Source: Nocardia vinacea NBRC 16497 (GTDB lineage Bacteria > Actinomycetota > Actinomycetes > Mycobacteriales > Mycobacteriaceae). Taken from it: a stretch of DNA of 64,000 nucleotides. Made by a program: the position numbers and the translations under genes. Location: the NCBI RefSeq assembly GCF_000308835.1, contig NZ_BAGN01000416.1, positions 1 through 64,000 of the forward strand, given 5' to 3'. Positions 16,388-24,483 of the stretch are shown here, in pieces. The first letter of the stretch is position 1. Every line of letters starts with the position of its first letter. Under the pieces are notes generated by a model that had not been told where the DNA came from, ran no database searches, and saw only the letters and a program-made list of their open reading frames with translations.

Positions 16388-17467
16388 GTGGTCGTGAATC
16401 GAATGGTGATCAAGCGATCCTCCGACGCACCCGAGGACCGGCCGCTCCGGGTGGTGCAATGGGCCACCGGGACCATCGGCGCGCGTGCACTGCGCGGGGT
16501 CGTCGAGCATCCGAAGATGGAGTTGGTCGGCCTGTTCGTGCACAGCGCGGACAAGGTGGGGCGCGACGCGGGCGAGTTCTGCGATAGCCCGGCCACCGGC
16601 GTGCCGGCCACTGATGACATCGAGCGGATCGTCGAACTCGACGCCGACTGCGTGCTCTATATGCCGCTCGTGTTCGACGCGGAGGTGGTGATCCGCCTGT
16701 TGTCATCGGGCAGCAACGTGGTGACGACGTGCGGCCTTTTCCACCACCCGCCGAGTATGGATCCCTCACTGCGCCAACGCATTCAGCAGGCCTGCGCGCT
16801 CGGGGGCACCTCGATCCACAGCACCGGCAGCAGTCCGGGTTTCATCACCGAGGCGGTGCCGCTGGTGCTGTCCTCGATCCAGCGCCGGCTGGACCGGCTG
16901 ATGATCGACGAGTACGCGGATCTGTCGCAACGCGATTCGCCCGCCATGCTGTTCGACGTCATGGGTTTCGGTCGGCCACCGGGTGATTCCAACGCGGCCC
17001 GCGCGGAGCATCTGGCCGCGAGTTTCGGACCATCACTGCGGTTGGTCGGCGACGCGCTCGGCTGCCCGCTGGATTCGATCGAGGCACACGGTTCGGTGGC
17101 GACGGCGCGTGCGACCACCCGGATCGCGGCGGGCACGATCGAGCAGGGAACCGTTGCGGCCCAACGCACTACGGTTTCCGGTCTGGTGGCAGGCGAACCG
17201 GTGCTGAGCTTTCGCGCCAATTGGTATTGCACCACCGATATCGAGGCCGATTGGGACCTGCGCCACACCGGATGGCACATATCGGTGGTCGGTGACGCGC
17301 CACTGGAGGTCGACCTGCGCTTCCCGATCCCGCTCGAACGCATGGCCGCCGTATCCCCGGCCTATACCGCCAACCGTGCGGTCAATGCGATTCCGGCGGT
17401 ATGTGCCGCCACTCCCGGGATTCGGTCGACCCTCGACTTACCGCGCATCGTGGCCACGCTGAGCTGA
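16388..17467 (+). CDS. Dihydrodipicolinate reductase-like NAD(P)-dependent oxidoreductase
   Basis: This 359-residue protein has an N-terminal Rossmann fold (LRVVQWATGTIGARALRGVVEHPKMELVGLFVH) and a second domain typical of the DapB / 2,4-diaminopentanoate-dehydrogenase-like superfamily common in mycobacteria. Residues THSTGSSPGFITEAVPL form the presumed active-site segment. The start is GTG 16388 or ATG 16403; neither has a strong Shine-Dalgarno. It follows the thioesterase by 4 nt. Substrate unknown. Its 3' end is the first unit of the 25-bp tandem array that follows. Confidence 0.85.
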   Translation: MVVNRMVIKRSSDAPEDRPLRVVQWATGTIGARALRGVVEHPKMELVGLFVHSADKVGRDAGEFCDSPATGVPATDDIERIVELDADCVLYMPLVFDAEVVIRLLSSGSNVVTTCGLFHHPPSMDPSLRQRIQQACALGGTSIHSTGSSPGFITEAVPLVLSSIQRRLDRLMIDEYADLSQRDSPAMLFDVMGFGRPPGDSNAARAEHLAASFGPSLRLVGDALGCPLDSIEAHGSVATARATTRIAAGTIEQGTVAAQRTTVSGLVAGEPVLSFRANWYCTTDIEADWDLRHTGWHISVVGDAPLEVDLRFPIPLERMAAVSPAYTANRAVNAIPAVCAATPGIRSTLDLPRIVATLS

Positions 17468-17698
17468 GCACATCACGGCCACGCTCGGCTCAGCGGATCA
17501 CGGCCACGCTCGGCTCAGCGGATCACGGCCACACTCAGCTGAACGCATCACGGCCGCGCTCGGCTGAACGCATCACGGCCACACTCAGCTGAACACATCA
17601 CGGCCACGCTCGGCTGAACGCATCACGGCCACACTCAGCTGAACGCAACACGCCCACACTCGGCAAAGCACATCATGGCCGGGCTCGGCTGAGCGGAT
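17449..17698. repeat. Ten tandem copies of a 25-bp repeat between convergent genes
   Basis: Ten units of exactly 25 bp run without gaps from 17449 to 17698. Most units begin CACGGCCACG or CACGGCCACA, continue CTCGGCT or CTCAGCT and end near GCGGAT or ACGCAT. Unit 1 contains the last codons and TGA of the upstream gene (IVATLS-stop), so the array seems to have grown from that gene's 3' end. The period is not a multiple of three, so it is not a coding repeat. It ends 26 bp before the stop of the convergent SDR and may act in termination or be a variable-number locus. Confidence 0.9.
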
Positions 17699-17724
17699 CT
17701 GTTGCCACAGTGGGTAATTCGTGG

Positions 17725-18537
17725 TCAGGCGACAGTGATATCGGCCAGCAGGGTGTCTACCCGTGCCCGCGCTCGCGTGGCTACTCCAGCGCCGGGAGCC
17801 ACGTGGACGCGGCCCGCTTCGATCGCGGTGAGTGCGGACTCGGCGACCTCGCGCGGGGACAGGATTCCGCCGTGGGCGCCGGCTTGGCTGCGCATCGAGG
17901 GTGTCGCGCCGGCACCAGCCGGTAGTTCGATCGCACCCAGCGCGGCCGAGTTCTGCCCGAGCGGGGTGTCGACCAGTCCCGGGCAGAGCACGGTTGCGCC
18001 CAGCGTGGGCGCAACCTGCTTCAGCTCGAGGTCGAGCGTCTCGGTCAGACCGACCACCGCGTGCATGGTGCCGGTGTAAGGGGTGCGGCCGGGCAGCGGG
18101 GCGAGGCCGCCGGAGGAAGCGGTGTTGAGGAAATGGCCGCTACCCTGCTCGATGAGCAGCGGCGCAAATGCCTTGACGCCGTGGACGACACCGAGAATCT
18201 TGACCCCGATCATCCGCTGCCAGGTGCGCGCGTCCTGGTCCCACAGCGGCGCGGCCGGGCACACCACCCCGGCGTTGTTACAGACCAGATCCACCCGGCC
18301 GTAGGCCGCCATGGTGCGCTCGGCCAGCGCGCGCACCGACGCCTCGTCGCTCACATCGGCCACCACGGCCGTGACCTCGGCGCCGCGCAATGCTGCCGCC
18401 GCCGCGATCAGGCCGTCCTCGCGGATATCGGAGATGACGAGCCGTATGCCGCGCGCGGCGAGCGCCTCGGCCAGGCCGTAGCCGATGCCGCTCGCACCGC
18501 CGGTGATCACGGCGACCTGTCCCTCGCGTATCAGCAT
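17725..18537 (-). CDS. SDR-family protein with catalytic Lys replaced by Met
   Basis: The 270-residue SDR has a normal cofactor motif (ITGGASGIGYG), an Asp (VISDIRED) suggesting NAD(H), CNNAGV and Ser in LNTASSGG. However, the active-site YxxxK reads PYTGTMHAVV, so Lys is Met. This would impair classical SDR proton relay, and the protein may have altered or no dehydrogenase activity. It is the last gene of the six-gene minus-strand run from 23665, following the Ltp2-like gene. Confidence 0.9.
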   Translation of the reverse strand: MLIREGQVAVITGGASGIGYGLAEALAARGIRLVISDIREDGLIAAAAALRGAEVTAVVADVSDEASVRALAERTMAAYGRVDLVCNNAGVVCPAAPLWDQDARTWQRMIGVKILGVVHGVKAFAPLLIEQGSGHFLNTASSGGLAPLPGRTPYTGTMHAVVGLTETLDLELKQVAPTLGATVLCPGLVDTPLGQNSAALGAIELPAGAGATPSMRSQAGAHGGILSPREVAESALTAIEAGRVHVAPGAGVATRARARVDTLLADITVA

Positions 18538-18580
18538 CGGCTACTCCTCCTCGCCGGATGGATGGTGGGTCGAAAACCCG

Positions 18581-19723
18581 TCAGAGGCTGAGAATCGATG
18601 CCGCCGCGGTACCGGGCGCCCCATAGACCTGGGCGTAGCCGACACGGGGATTCCCGGGCACCTGACGCTCGCCGGCCTGGCCGCGCAATTGCAGCACCAG
18701 TTCGTACACCTGCCGGATGCCGGAGGCGCCGATGGGTTCGCCGTTGGCGATGAGCCCCCCATCGGTGTTCACCGGCAGGCGACCGCCGATCTCCGTCGCG
18801 CCCTCGGCGAGCAGCTTCTCCTGGTCGCCGTCGGCGCAGAAACCGTTCTCGGCCATGTGGATAACCTCCGCGCCCGCGTCGGTGTCCTGGAGCTGGATCA
18901 CGTCGACATCCTCGGGCCCGATCCCGGCGGCCTCGTAGGCGGCCTGAGATGCGTACACCGTCGGCGAGACGTCCTCGTCGATGGCCGCCCAGGTGCTGTG
19001 CACTTCGTACGCGCCGTAGCGACGGGTGCGGATCGCGGTCGAGCGCAGGTACACCGGATTGCCGGTGTAGCGGTGCGCGATATCCCCGCGGCACATGATC
19101 ACGGCCGCGGCACCCTCGTCCGGCGAGCAGAACATGTACTGCGTCAACGGATAGTTCAGCATCGTCGAGTTCAGAATCTCGTCTTCCGGAATCGGCTTGC
19201 GCCGCAGGGCATTCGGATTGAGTGCGCCATTGCGGAAGTTCTTGGCGGCGACCTTGGCCAGGGTGCGCTGGGAGATGCCGTGCTCGTGGATGTAGCGGTT
19301 CGCCTTGATCCCGAAGAACTGGGTGGTGACGAACTGTCCGTTCTCCGCGTACCACGCGGGCAGCCCGAGCTTGGCCGGATCGTCGGTGAACGCACCGCGG
19401 GGGTGTTTGTCCATGCCGACCGCGATGCCGATGTCGTATCGTCCGGACCGGATCGCCTCCGCGGTCTGTTCGATCGAACTCGCCGCGGTGGCGCAGGCAT
19501 TGAACACATTGGTGAACGGGATTCCGGTCAGCCCGACCAGCCGGGTCACGGCATCGGGATTGCTGACCTCATAACTGCCGCCGAAGCCGAACTGGATGTC
19601 CTTCCACTCGACACCGGCGTCGGTCAGCGCCAATTGGATTGCGTCGGCGCCCATTTCCATGGCCGACTTGGCGAAGCGGCCGAACGGGTGCAGGCCGACG
19701 CCGATGATGGCAACGTCGTTCAT
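18581..19723 (-). CDS. Ltp2-like thiolase-fold protein, probable acyl-CoA retro-aldolase
   Basis: The 380-residue protein is of the SCP2-thiolase (lipid-transfer protein) type. The N-terminal Cys is kept (VFNACATAASS), but the thiolase GHP motif reads NGEPIGASG, so the Claisen His is lost, and the C-terminal Cys-Gly motif is replaced by QVYGAPGTAAAS with a Tyr. These changes match steroid side-chain aldolases such as Ltp2, which cleave a 3-hydroxyacyl-CoA. The neighbouring DUF35 gene encodes the expected partner. A thiolase label would be misleading. Confidence 0.9.
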   Translation of the reverse strand: MNDVAIIGVGLHPFGRFAKSAMEMGADAIQLALTDAGVEWKDIQFGFGGSYEVSNPDAVTRLVGLTGIPFTNVFNACATAASSIEQTAEAIRSGRYDIGIAVGMDKHPRGAFTDDPAKLGLPAWYAENGQFVTTQFFGIKANRYIHEHGISQRTLAKVAAKNFRNGALNPNALRRKPIPEDEILNSTMLNYPLTQYMFCSPDEGAAAVIMCRGDIAHRYTGNPVYLRSTAIRTRRYGAYEVHSTWAAIDEDVSPTVYASQAAYEAAGIGPEDVDVIQLQDTDAGAEVIHMAENGFCADGDQEKLLAEGATEIGGRLPVNTDGGLIANGEPIGASGIRQVYELVLQLRGQAGERQVPGNPRVGYAQVYGAPGTAAASILSL

Positions 19724-19753
19724 TCAAATCTCCTCGGTAGCCGTAGTCGCTGT

Positions 19754-20170
19754 TCAGGCCGGTGCGAAAGCGACCGTGACGACTTCGTTCCCGTCGTCGT
19801 CGACATAAAGGGGGACGAAGGCCAGCTCGACATCCATCCCGAAGCGCAGCTCGGCCGGTTCGGCCACGGTCAGCCGGGCCTCCACCCGCACGTCATCGCC
19901 CAGCTGGATCAGCCCGATCCCGAACGGCTCGAAGCTTTCGGCCGTCTCGTTGCCCGCGTACGGCAGTTTGGGGACGAAGCCCTGGGTGGTCCACGCCACG
20001 AGCGTGCCGCGTCGGGGCAGCAGCCGTTCGGACATATCCGGGCCGCTGCACCGCGGGCAGCGTGGTTGTTTGGGCCAGGTGACCGCGCTGCACGCGGCGC
20101 AGCGACTGCCGATCAACTGCGGATTCTCCGCCGGCCACGTCGAGACATCGGGCGCGAGGGCCTTTGCCAT
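19754..20170 (-). CDS. DUF35 (OB-fold, zinc ribbon) partner of the Ltp2-like aldolase
   Basis: The 138-residue protein has an N-terminal rubredoxin-like zinc ribbon, Cys-x2-Cys-x10-Cys-x2-Cys (CAAC to CPRC, about residues 24-41), followed by an OB-fold (GTLVAWTTQGFVPKLPYAG, FGIGLIQLGDDVRVEARL). In steroid catabolism DUF35 domains bind Ltp2-type aldolases and are needed for activity. I chose ATG 20170, with GGAGGAC 3 nt upstream; ATG 20182, coupled TGATG-style to the MeaB stop, is possible and adds four residues. Adjacent to the aldolase gene, 30 nt apart. Confidence 0.9.
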   Translation of the reverse strand: MAKALAPDVSTWPAENPQLIGSRCAACSAVTWPKQPRCPRCSGPDMSERLLPRRGTLVAWTTQGFVPKLPYAGNETAESFEPFGIGLIQLGDDVRVEARLTVAEPAELRFGMDVELAFVPLYVDDDGNEVVTVAFAPA

Positions 20171-20181
20171 GCCGTCCTCCA

Positions 20182-21096
20182 TCAGGTGGAAATGTCATTC
20201 TCATAAACTGTATACGCTATTTCCGAAGAAATGCGAACAGTGAGTAGTTGTTCCGCGGCGGTGTACGCGTCCAGCTGTCCCGCCGCGACCGAGTCCGCCA
20301 ATGCCGTCAATGCCGGATCGGTCCGCAAGCGGGTCTGCGCCAGGGACAGGATCTGTGCGCGCGCCCGCGCGGTACGCCGGTCGAGCGTGTCGGTGCGGTG
20401 GTGCGCGTCGATCGCGGCCACCAACTCGGCGATGCCGACACCCCTGGCCGCGACCAGGGTGAGGATCGGGGCGGCGGACTCCTGATGCAGATCCCGCACG
20501 GTCTGGTCGGCGCCCTCCCGATCGGCCTTGTTGACGACCAGGATGTCGGCGACCTCGAGCAGACCCGCTTTCGCGGCCTGAATTGCGTCTCCCGCACCGG
20601 GATTCAGAATCACCAGGGTGGGGTCGGCGATCGCGGCGATCTCGATCTCGGACTGTCCGACGCCGACGGTTTCGAGCAGGATCAGCTCGTGGCCGAGCGC
20701 GCCGAGCAATCGGATAGCGGCGGGCACCGCCGCCGCGAGACCACCCAGATGACCGCGCGTGGCCACCGACCGGATCAGCACATCGGGATCATTGATGTGC
20801 TGCGCCATCCGAATTCGATCACCCAGCAGCGCGCCACCGCTGTACGGCGAGGACGGATCGACCGCCAGCACCGCCACCCGCAGGCCCTGCTCGCGGTAGG
20901 CGGCGACCAATGCCGCGATCGTGGTCGATTTGCCCGCGCCCGGCGGGCCGGTGACCCCGATGACCCGAACCGGGACCGCGTCGAGCAGCGCGAGCACCTC
21001 GTCGCGCTGTGGTCCCTCGACCGCGCTCAGCAACCGCCCCGCGGCCCGCACCGATCCGGCCCGCGCGGCGGCGATGAGCTCCGCAATGGTCCCCAC
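20182..21096 (-). CDS. MeaB/ArgK-type G-protein chaperone for a B12-dependent mutase
   Basis: The 304-residue P-loop GTPase has GVTGPPGAGKST, VDPSSPYSGGALLGDRIRM, the switch segment LLETVGVGQSE and the NKAD guanine-specificity motif. MeaB-family proteins gate delivery of adenosylcobalamin to acyl-CoA mutases and protect them from inactivation. The matching mutase genes are not adjacent but lie 23.7 kb away (44374-46394) under the same type of operator, which links both parts functionally. Start is GTG 21096, 3 nt after the thiolase stop. Confidence 0.93.
   Translation of the reverse strand: MGTIAELIAAARAGSVRAAGRLLSAVEGPQRDEVLALLDAVPVRVIGVTGPPGAGKSTTIAALVAAYREQGLRVAVLAVDPSSPYSGGALLGDRIRMAQHINDPDVLIRSVATRGHLGGLAAAVPAAIRLLGALGHELILLETVGVGQSEIEIAAIADPTLVILNPGAGDAIQAAKAGLLEVADILVVNKADREGADQTVRDLHQESAAPILTLVAARGVGIAELVAAIDAHHRTDTLDRRTARARAQILSLAQTRLRTDPALTALADSVAAGQLDAYTAAEQLLTVRISSEIAYTVYENDIST
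20188..20224. promoter_or_regulatory. Weaker proposed TetR operator, copy E, inside the MeaB 3' end
   Basis: The sequence reads GGAAAT-GTC-ATTCTC-ATAAACT-GTATAC-GCT-ATTTCC. The outer halves are exact inverted complements and the left inner half is perfect, but the right inner half is poor (2/6). It lies within the last codons of the MeaB gene, just upstream of the DUF35 start, so it may control an internal promoter for DUF35, aldolase and SDR. Confidence 0.4.
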
Positions 21097-21099
21097 GCG

Positions 21100-22245
21100 C
21101 TACGGAGCCGGAACCTCGATGACGGTGGCCGAACCCATCCCGCCACCCGCGCACAGTGCCGCGATTCCGAAACCGCCACCGCGACGCCGCAATTCGTGCA
21201 CCAGCGTGACGATCATCCTGGCTCCGGTGGCGGCGACCGGATGGCCGAGCGAGCAACCGCTGCCGCTGAAGTTGACCCGATCGGGATCGATATCGAGTGC
21301 CTTGGTCGCCGCGATCGGCACCGAGGCGAATGCCTCGTTGATCTCGTAGAGACTCACCTCCGACAGCGAAATACCGGCCCTGGCAACAGCCTTGGTGATC
21401 GCCTCGATCGGCGCCAGCCCGGTGTCGTGCGGGTCGACGCCGACCGAGGCCCATCCACGGATGATGCCGAGAGCGGGCAATCCGAGCCGGTCGCTTGCGA
21501 TGGCCAAGGCCGCGGCGCCGTCATTGGAGCCCGACGCATTGCCCGCGGTGATGCTGAAGCCCTCGATCTCCGGGTGCAGCACCTTCAATCCGGCCAGCTT
21601 TTCCAGACTGGTGTCCCGGCGCGGGTGCTCATCGACCGCGAACAGTCCGTGTGGAGTGTCGATCGGCACGATCTCCTCCTTGAACCGGCCTTCGTCGATG
21701 GCGGCGATCGCATTGCGGTGCGAGCGCAACGCCCACGCATCCATTTCCGCGCGCGAGATGCCGGACGCCACCGCGGTGTTCCAGCCGACCGTGATCGACA
21801 TGTCCAGGCAGGGCGCGTCCGGCCGGTCCGGATGGCTCGGCGCGACCCACGGGTCGATCCATTCGTCCGCGCCGACCCGGAAACGCACACGCGGCGCGGT
21901 GGATTCGGAATTCACGCCACCGGCGATGACGAGTTCGTCCATTCCCGCCCGGATTCCGGCGGCCGCGGTCTGCACGGCGGCCATGCCCGCGGCGCAGTGC
22001 CGGTTGTGCGCCACACCGGCGACATTGGTCAGCCCGGCGGTGATCGCCGCGTGCCGTGCCAGCACGCCGCCGCCGTAGCGGCCCTCGCCGAGGACGACAT
22101 CGTCGATACGGGCCGGGTCGAGGCCCTCGGCGGCCGCGGCCACCACATGCTTGGCCAGGTCGAAGGCATTGGTATCGCGTAGCGTGCCCTTGCGAGCGGT
22201 TCCGATCGGAGCGCGCAGGGCGGACACGATGACAGCTTCAGGCAT
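21100..22245 (-). CDS. Thiolase (acetyl-CoA acyltransferase, FadA type)
   Basis: The 381-residue thiolase has an intact catalytic triad: Cys in NRHCAAGM, His in CSLGHPVAATG and Cys in ALCAGGGMG. It should cleave 3-ketoacyl-CoA with CoA. The start ATG 22245 overlaps the ligase stop by 8 nt. It is one of two genuine thiolases in the window, the other being cut at the left edge, and contrasts with the aldolase-like protein at 18581. Confidence 0.95.
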   Translation of the reverse strand: MPEAVIVSALRAPIGTARKGTLRDTNAFDLAKHVVAAAAEGLDPARIDDVVLGEGRYGGGVLARHAAITAGLTNVAGVAHNRHCAAGMAAVQTAAAGIRAGMDELVIAGGVNSESTAPRVRFRVGADEWIDPWVAPSHPDRPDAPCLDMSITVGWNTAVASGISRAEMDAWALRSHRNAIAAIDEGRFKEEIVPIDTPHGLFAVDEHPRRDTSLEKLAGLKVLHPEIEGFSITAGNASGSNDGAAALAIASDRLGLPALGIIRGWASVGVDPHDTGLAPIEAITKAVARAGISLSEVSLYEINEAFASVPIAATKALDIDPDRVNFSGSGCSLGHPVAATGARMIVTLVHELRRRGGGFGIAALCAGGGMGSATVIEVPAP

Positions 22246-23665
22246 TGGTGTTCTCCATTTCGGTGACGAGGTTGCGGCGCAGCAGTTTTCCGGTTTCGGT
22301 CTTGGGCAGTTCGCGGCGGAACACGATGGTGTCGGGCGTCTTCGACGACCGCAGCCGCGTGCGGACCCACTGTTTGATCTCGTTCGGCTCGCCTGCGCCG
22401 ACGAGCACCGCGACCAGCCGCTGCCCCCACTCCGGATCCGGTACCCCGATCACCGCGGCCTCGGTGATGCCCGGATATTCCAGCAGCATGTCCTCGATCT
22501 CGGCGGGCGCGATGTTCTCGCCGCCGCGAATGATGGTGTCGTCGGCGCGCCCCTCGATGAACAGATAGCCGTCGGAGTCCAGCCGCCCCAGATCCCGGGT
22601 GGGGAACCAGCCTTCGGCATCCAGGGCGCTGCGGCCGCCGTATTCACCGGAGATCTGCTCGCCGCGCACGAATACCAGCCCGATCTCCCCCACCCCTGCG
22701 GGCTCACCGGACTCGGCGCGGACCTGGATCTCGATCCCGGGTAGTGGCTGTCCCACGGAGCCGAGTCGATCGCGGACGGCCGGATCGCCCGAGGCGAAGG
22801 CCGCACGGTGATCGTCGGGTCCGAGTACCGCGATCGAGGACGCGGTCTCGGTGAGTCCGTACGCATTGACGAAGCCGGTGTCCGGGAACACCCGCAGCGC
22901 GTGCTCGAGCACCGGGCGCGGCGTGCGGGAGCCGCCATAGGCGAGACTGGCGAGCGTCGGCACACCTGCGTCGGCGCCGTCGACGGCCGCGACGATGCGA
23001 GCCAACATGGTCGGCACCAGCATGGCGTGGGTGATCCGTTCGCGCCGAACGGTTTCCAGCCAGCCGGACGCGTCGAACGCGGCCAGGTAAACCACCCGGC
23101 GGCCGGAGTAGAGATTCGACAGCAGATTCGTCAGACCCGCGATGTGATAGGGCGGCACCGACACCAGCGCCGCATCGGTCTCGGCCGCACCGCCGAACTC
23201 CACGGTGTTCAGCAAGTAGGCCATCAGATGCCGATGCCGCAGCAGCGCCGCCTTGGGTTCGGAGGTGGTGCCGCTGGTGTAGATGATCGCGGCGACCGCA
23301 TTGCCATCCCAGGGCACCTCGAGTTCGGGCGCATCGGCGCCCTCCTCCACCAGGGCGTCGAGGTCCTCGGGCCGCAGCACCAGCGCTCCCGGATGACGGT
23401 CCAGGAGCATGGCCAACTGCTGTTCGCCGAGCCGATAGTTCAGCGGCACGAATGGCACCCCGGCCAGCGCCGCGCCGAAGAGCGCGACCGGATAGGCCAG
23501 GTGATTCGCGCCCAGATACAGCACGGCGGGGTGCCGCTGGAAGCGGACGGCCGCGCGACGCGCATTGCCGAGCAGGGCGGCGGCGGTCAGCGAGCGATCG
23601 CCGACCGTGATCACGGTCCGATCGCCCGCCGATGCGGCCATGTCTAGGATCATGCTGATGTTCAT
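22238..23665 (-). CDS. Acyl-CoA synthetase / AMP-dependent ligase
   Basis: This 475-residue ligase would activate a carboxylic acid to its CoA thioester with ATP. It has the P-loop-like YTSGTTSEPKAAL, YGLTET, the hinge region GWFPTRDLGRLDSDGYLFIEGR and the C-terminal catalytic Lys in LPKTETGKLLRR. ATG 23665 is directly next to operator F; ATG 23653 is an alternative giving a longer leader. It heads the six-gene minus-strand run ligase, thiolase, MeaB, DUF35, aldolase, SDR. Confidence 0.93.
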   Translation of the reverse strand: MNISMILDMAASAGDRTVITVGDRSLTAAALLGNARRAAVRFQRHPAVLYLGANHLAYPVALFGAALAGVPFVPLNYRLGEQQLAMLLDRHPGALVLRPEDLDALVEEGADAPELEVPWDGNAVAAIIYTSGTTSEPKAALLRHRHLMAYLLNTVEFGGAAETDAALVSVPPYHIAGLTNLLSNLYSGRRVVYLAAFDASGWLETVRRERITHAMLVPTMLARIVAAVDGADAGVPTLASLAYGGSRTPRPVLEHALRVFPDTGFVNAYGLTETASSIAVLGPDDHRAAFASGDPAVRDRLGSVGQPLPGIEIQVRAESGEPAGVGEIGLVFVRGEQISGEYGGRSALDAEGWFPTRDLGRLDSDGYLFIEGRADDTIIRGGENIAPAEIEDMLLEYPGITEAAVIGVPDPEWGQRLVAVLVGAGEPNEIKQWVRTRLRSSKTPDTIVFRRELPKTETGKLLRRNLVTEMENTNA

Positions 23666-23702
23666 GAGAACATTATTCTCTCCATAGGAGAGTGTTAGTT
23701 GC
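23666..23702. promoter_or_regulatory. Proposed TetR operator, copy F (divergent promoter)
   Basis: Half-sites read GAGAAC-ATT-ATTCTC-TCCATAG-GAGAGT-GTT-AGTTGC. The first three halves match 5/6, 6/6 and 5/6; the fourth is weak. It fills the short gap between the divergent acyl-CoA ligase (start 23665) and SDR (start 23719), so binding would block both. Confidence 0.66.
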
Positions 23703-23718
23703 AAGAGAGGATTGCGAT

Positions 23719-24483
23719 ATGCAGATCAGTGGGAGCGCCGCCATCGTCGTCGGCGGCACCGGCGGACTCGGCGAGGCCACCGTGCGTCGCCTGCACGCCG
23801 CCGGAGCGAAGGTGGTGGTCGCCGATGTCGCCGACGACAAGGGCAGGGACCTCGAGAAAGAACTCGGCATCCGCTACGTGCACACCGACGCGACCAGTGA
23901 GGAGTCGGTGCTCGCGGCCATTGCCGAAGCGGAATCACTTGGACCGCTGCGCATTTCGGTCGACACCCATGGCGGCCCGGCCACCGGCGGCCGCCTCGTC
24001 GGCAAGGACGGCTCGCCACTGGCACTCGACGGTTTCCGCACCACCATCGAGTTCTATCTGACGGCGGTATTCAATGTGCTGCGCCTGTCGGCCGCGGCCA
24101 TCGCCAAGACCGAGGCATTGGATGAGGGCGCCCGCGGCGTCATCGTCAACACCGCGTCCATCGCAGGATACGAGGGCCAGATCGGCCAACTCCCCTATTC
24201 GGCAGCCAAGGGCGGCGTCATCGGCATGACCCTGGTGGCCGCGCGCGACCTGTCCCCGCTCGGCATCCGGGTAGTCACCATCGCGCCCGGCACGGTCAAC
24301 ACGCCCGCTTACGGCAAGGCCGCCGACCAGTTGGAGGGCTACTGGGGACCGCAGGTGCCCTTCCCCAAGCGGATGGGCCGCTCGGTCGAGTACGCGCAGT
24401 TGGCCCAGTCGATCATCGAGAACGACTACCTCAACGGTGAGATCATCCGGCTCGACGGCGCACTGCGCTTCCCACCGAAATGA
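23719..24483 (+). CDS. SDR, type II 3-hydroxyacyl-CoA dehydrogenase-like
   Basis: The 254-residue SDR resembles HSD10-type hydroxyacyl-CoA dehydrogenases. It has VVGGTGGLGEATVRRL, VVADVADD (NAD(H) preference), Ser in NTASIAGYEG and YSAAKGG, with the C-terminal PFPKRMGRSVEYAQL segment of this subgroup. NNAG is replaced by DTHGGPATGG, as in relatives. ATG 23719 has AGAGAGG 8 nt upstream. It probably oxidises the 3-hydroxyacyl-CoA intermediate; divergent from the ligase and sharing operator F. Confidence 0.92.
   Translation: MQISGSAAIVVGGTGGLGEATVRRLHAAGAKVVVADVADDKGRDLEKELGIRYVHTDATSEESVLAAIAEAESLGPLRISVDTHGGPATGGRLVGKDGSPLALDGFRTTIEFYLTAVFNVLRLSAAAIAKTEALDEGARGVIVNTASIAGYEGQIGQLPYSAAKGGVIGMTLVAARDLSPLGIRVVTIAPGTVNTPAYGKAADQLEGYWGPQVPFPKRMGRSVEYAQLAQSIIENDYLNGEIIRLDGALRFPPK

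Noticed and set aside
17449..17698. Possible CRISPR array
   Set aside because: Units are contiguous 25-bp tandem copies with no unique spacers and no cas genes nearby.
18581..19723. Annotation as ordinary thiolase
   Set aside because: The GHP histidine and the second catalytic Cys are replaced, and a DUF35 gene is adjacent, which fits an aldolase better.
20248..22182. 644-codon plus-strand open frame
   Set aside because: It lies opposite MeaB and thiolase, both of which have complete family motifs; its own translation has none.
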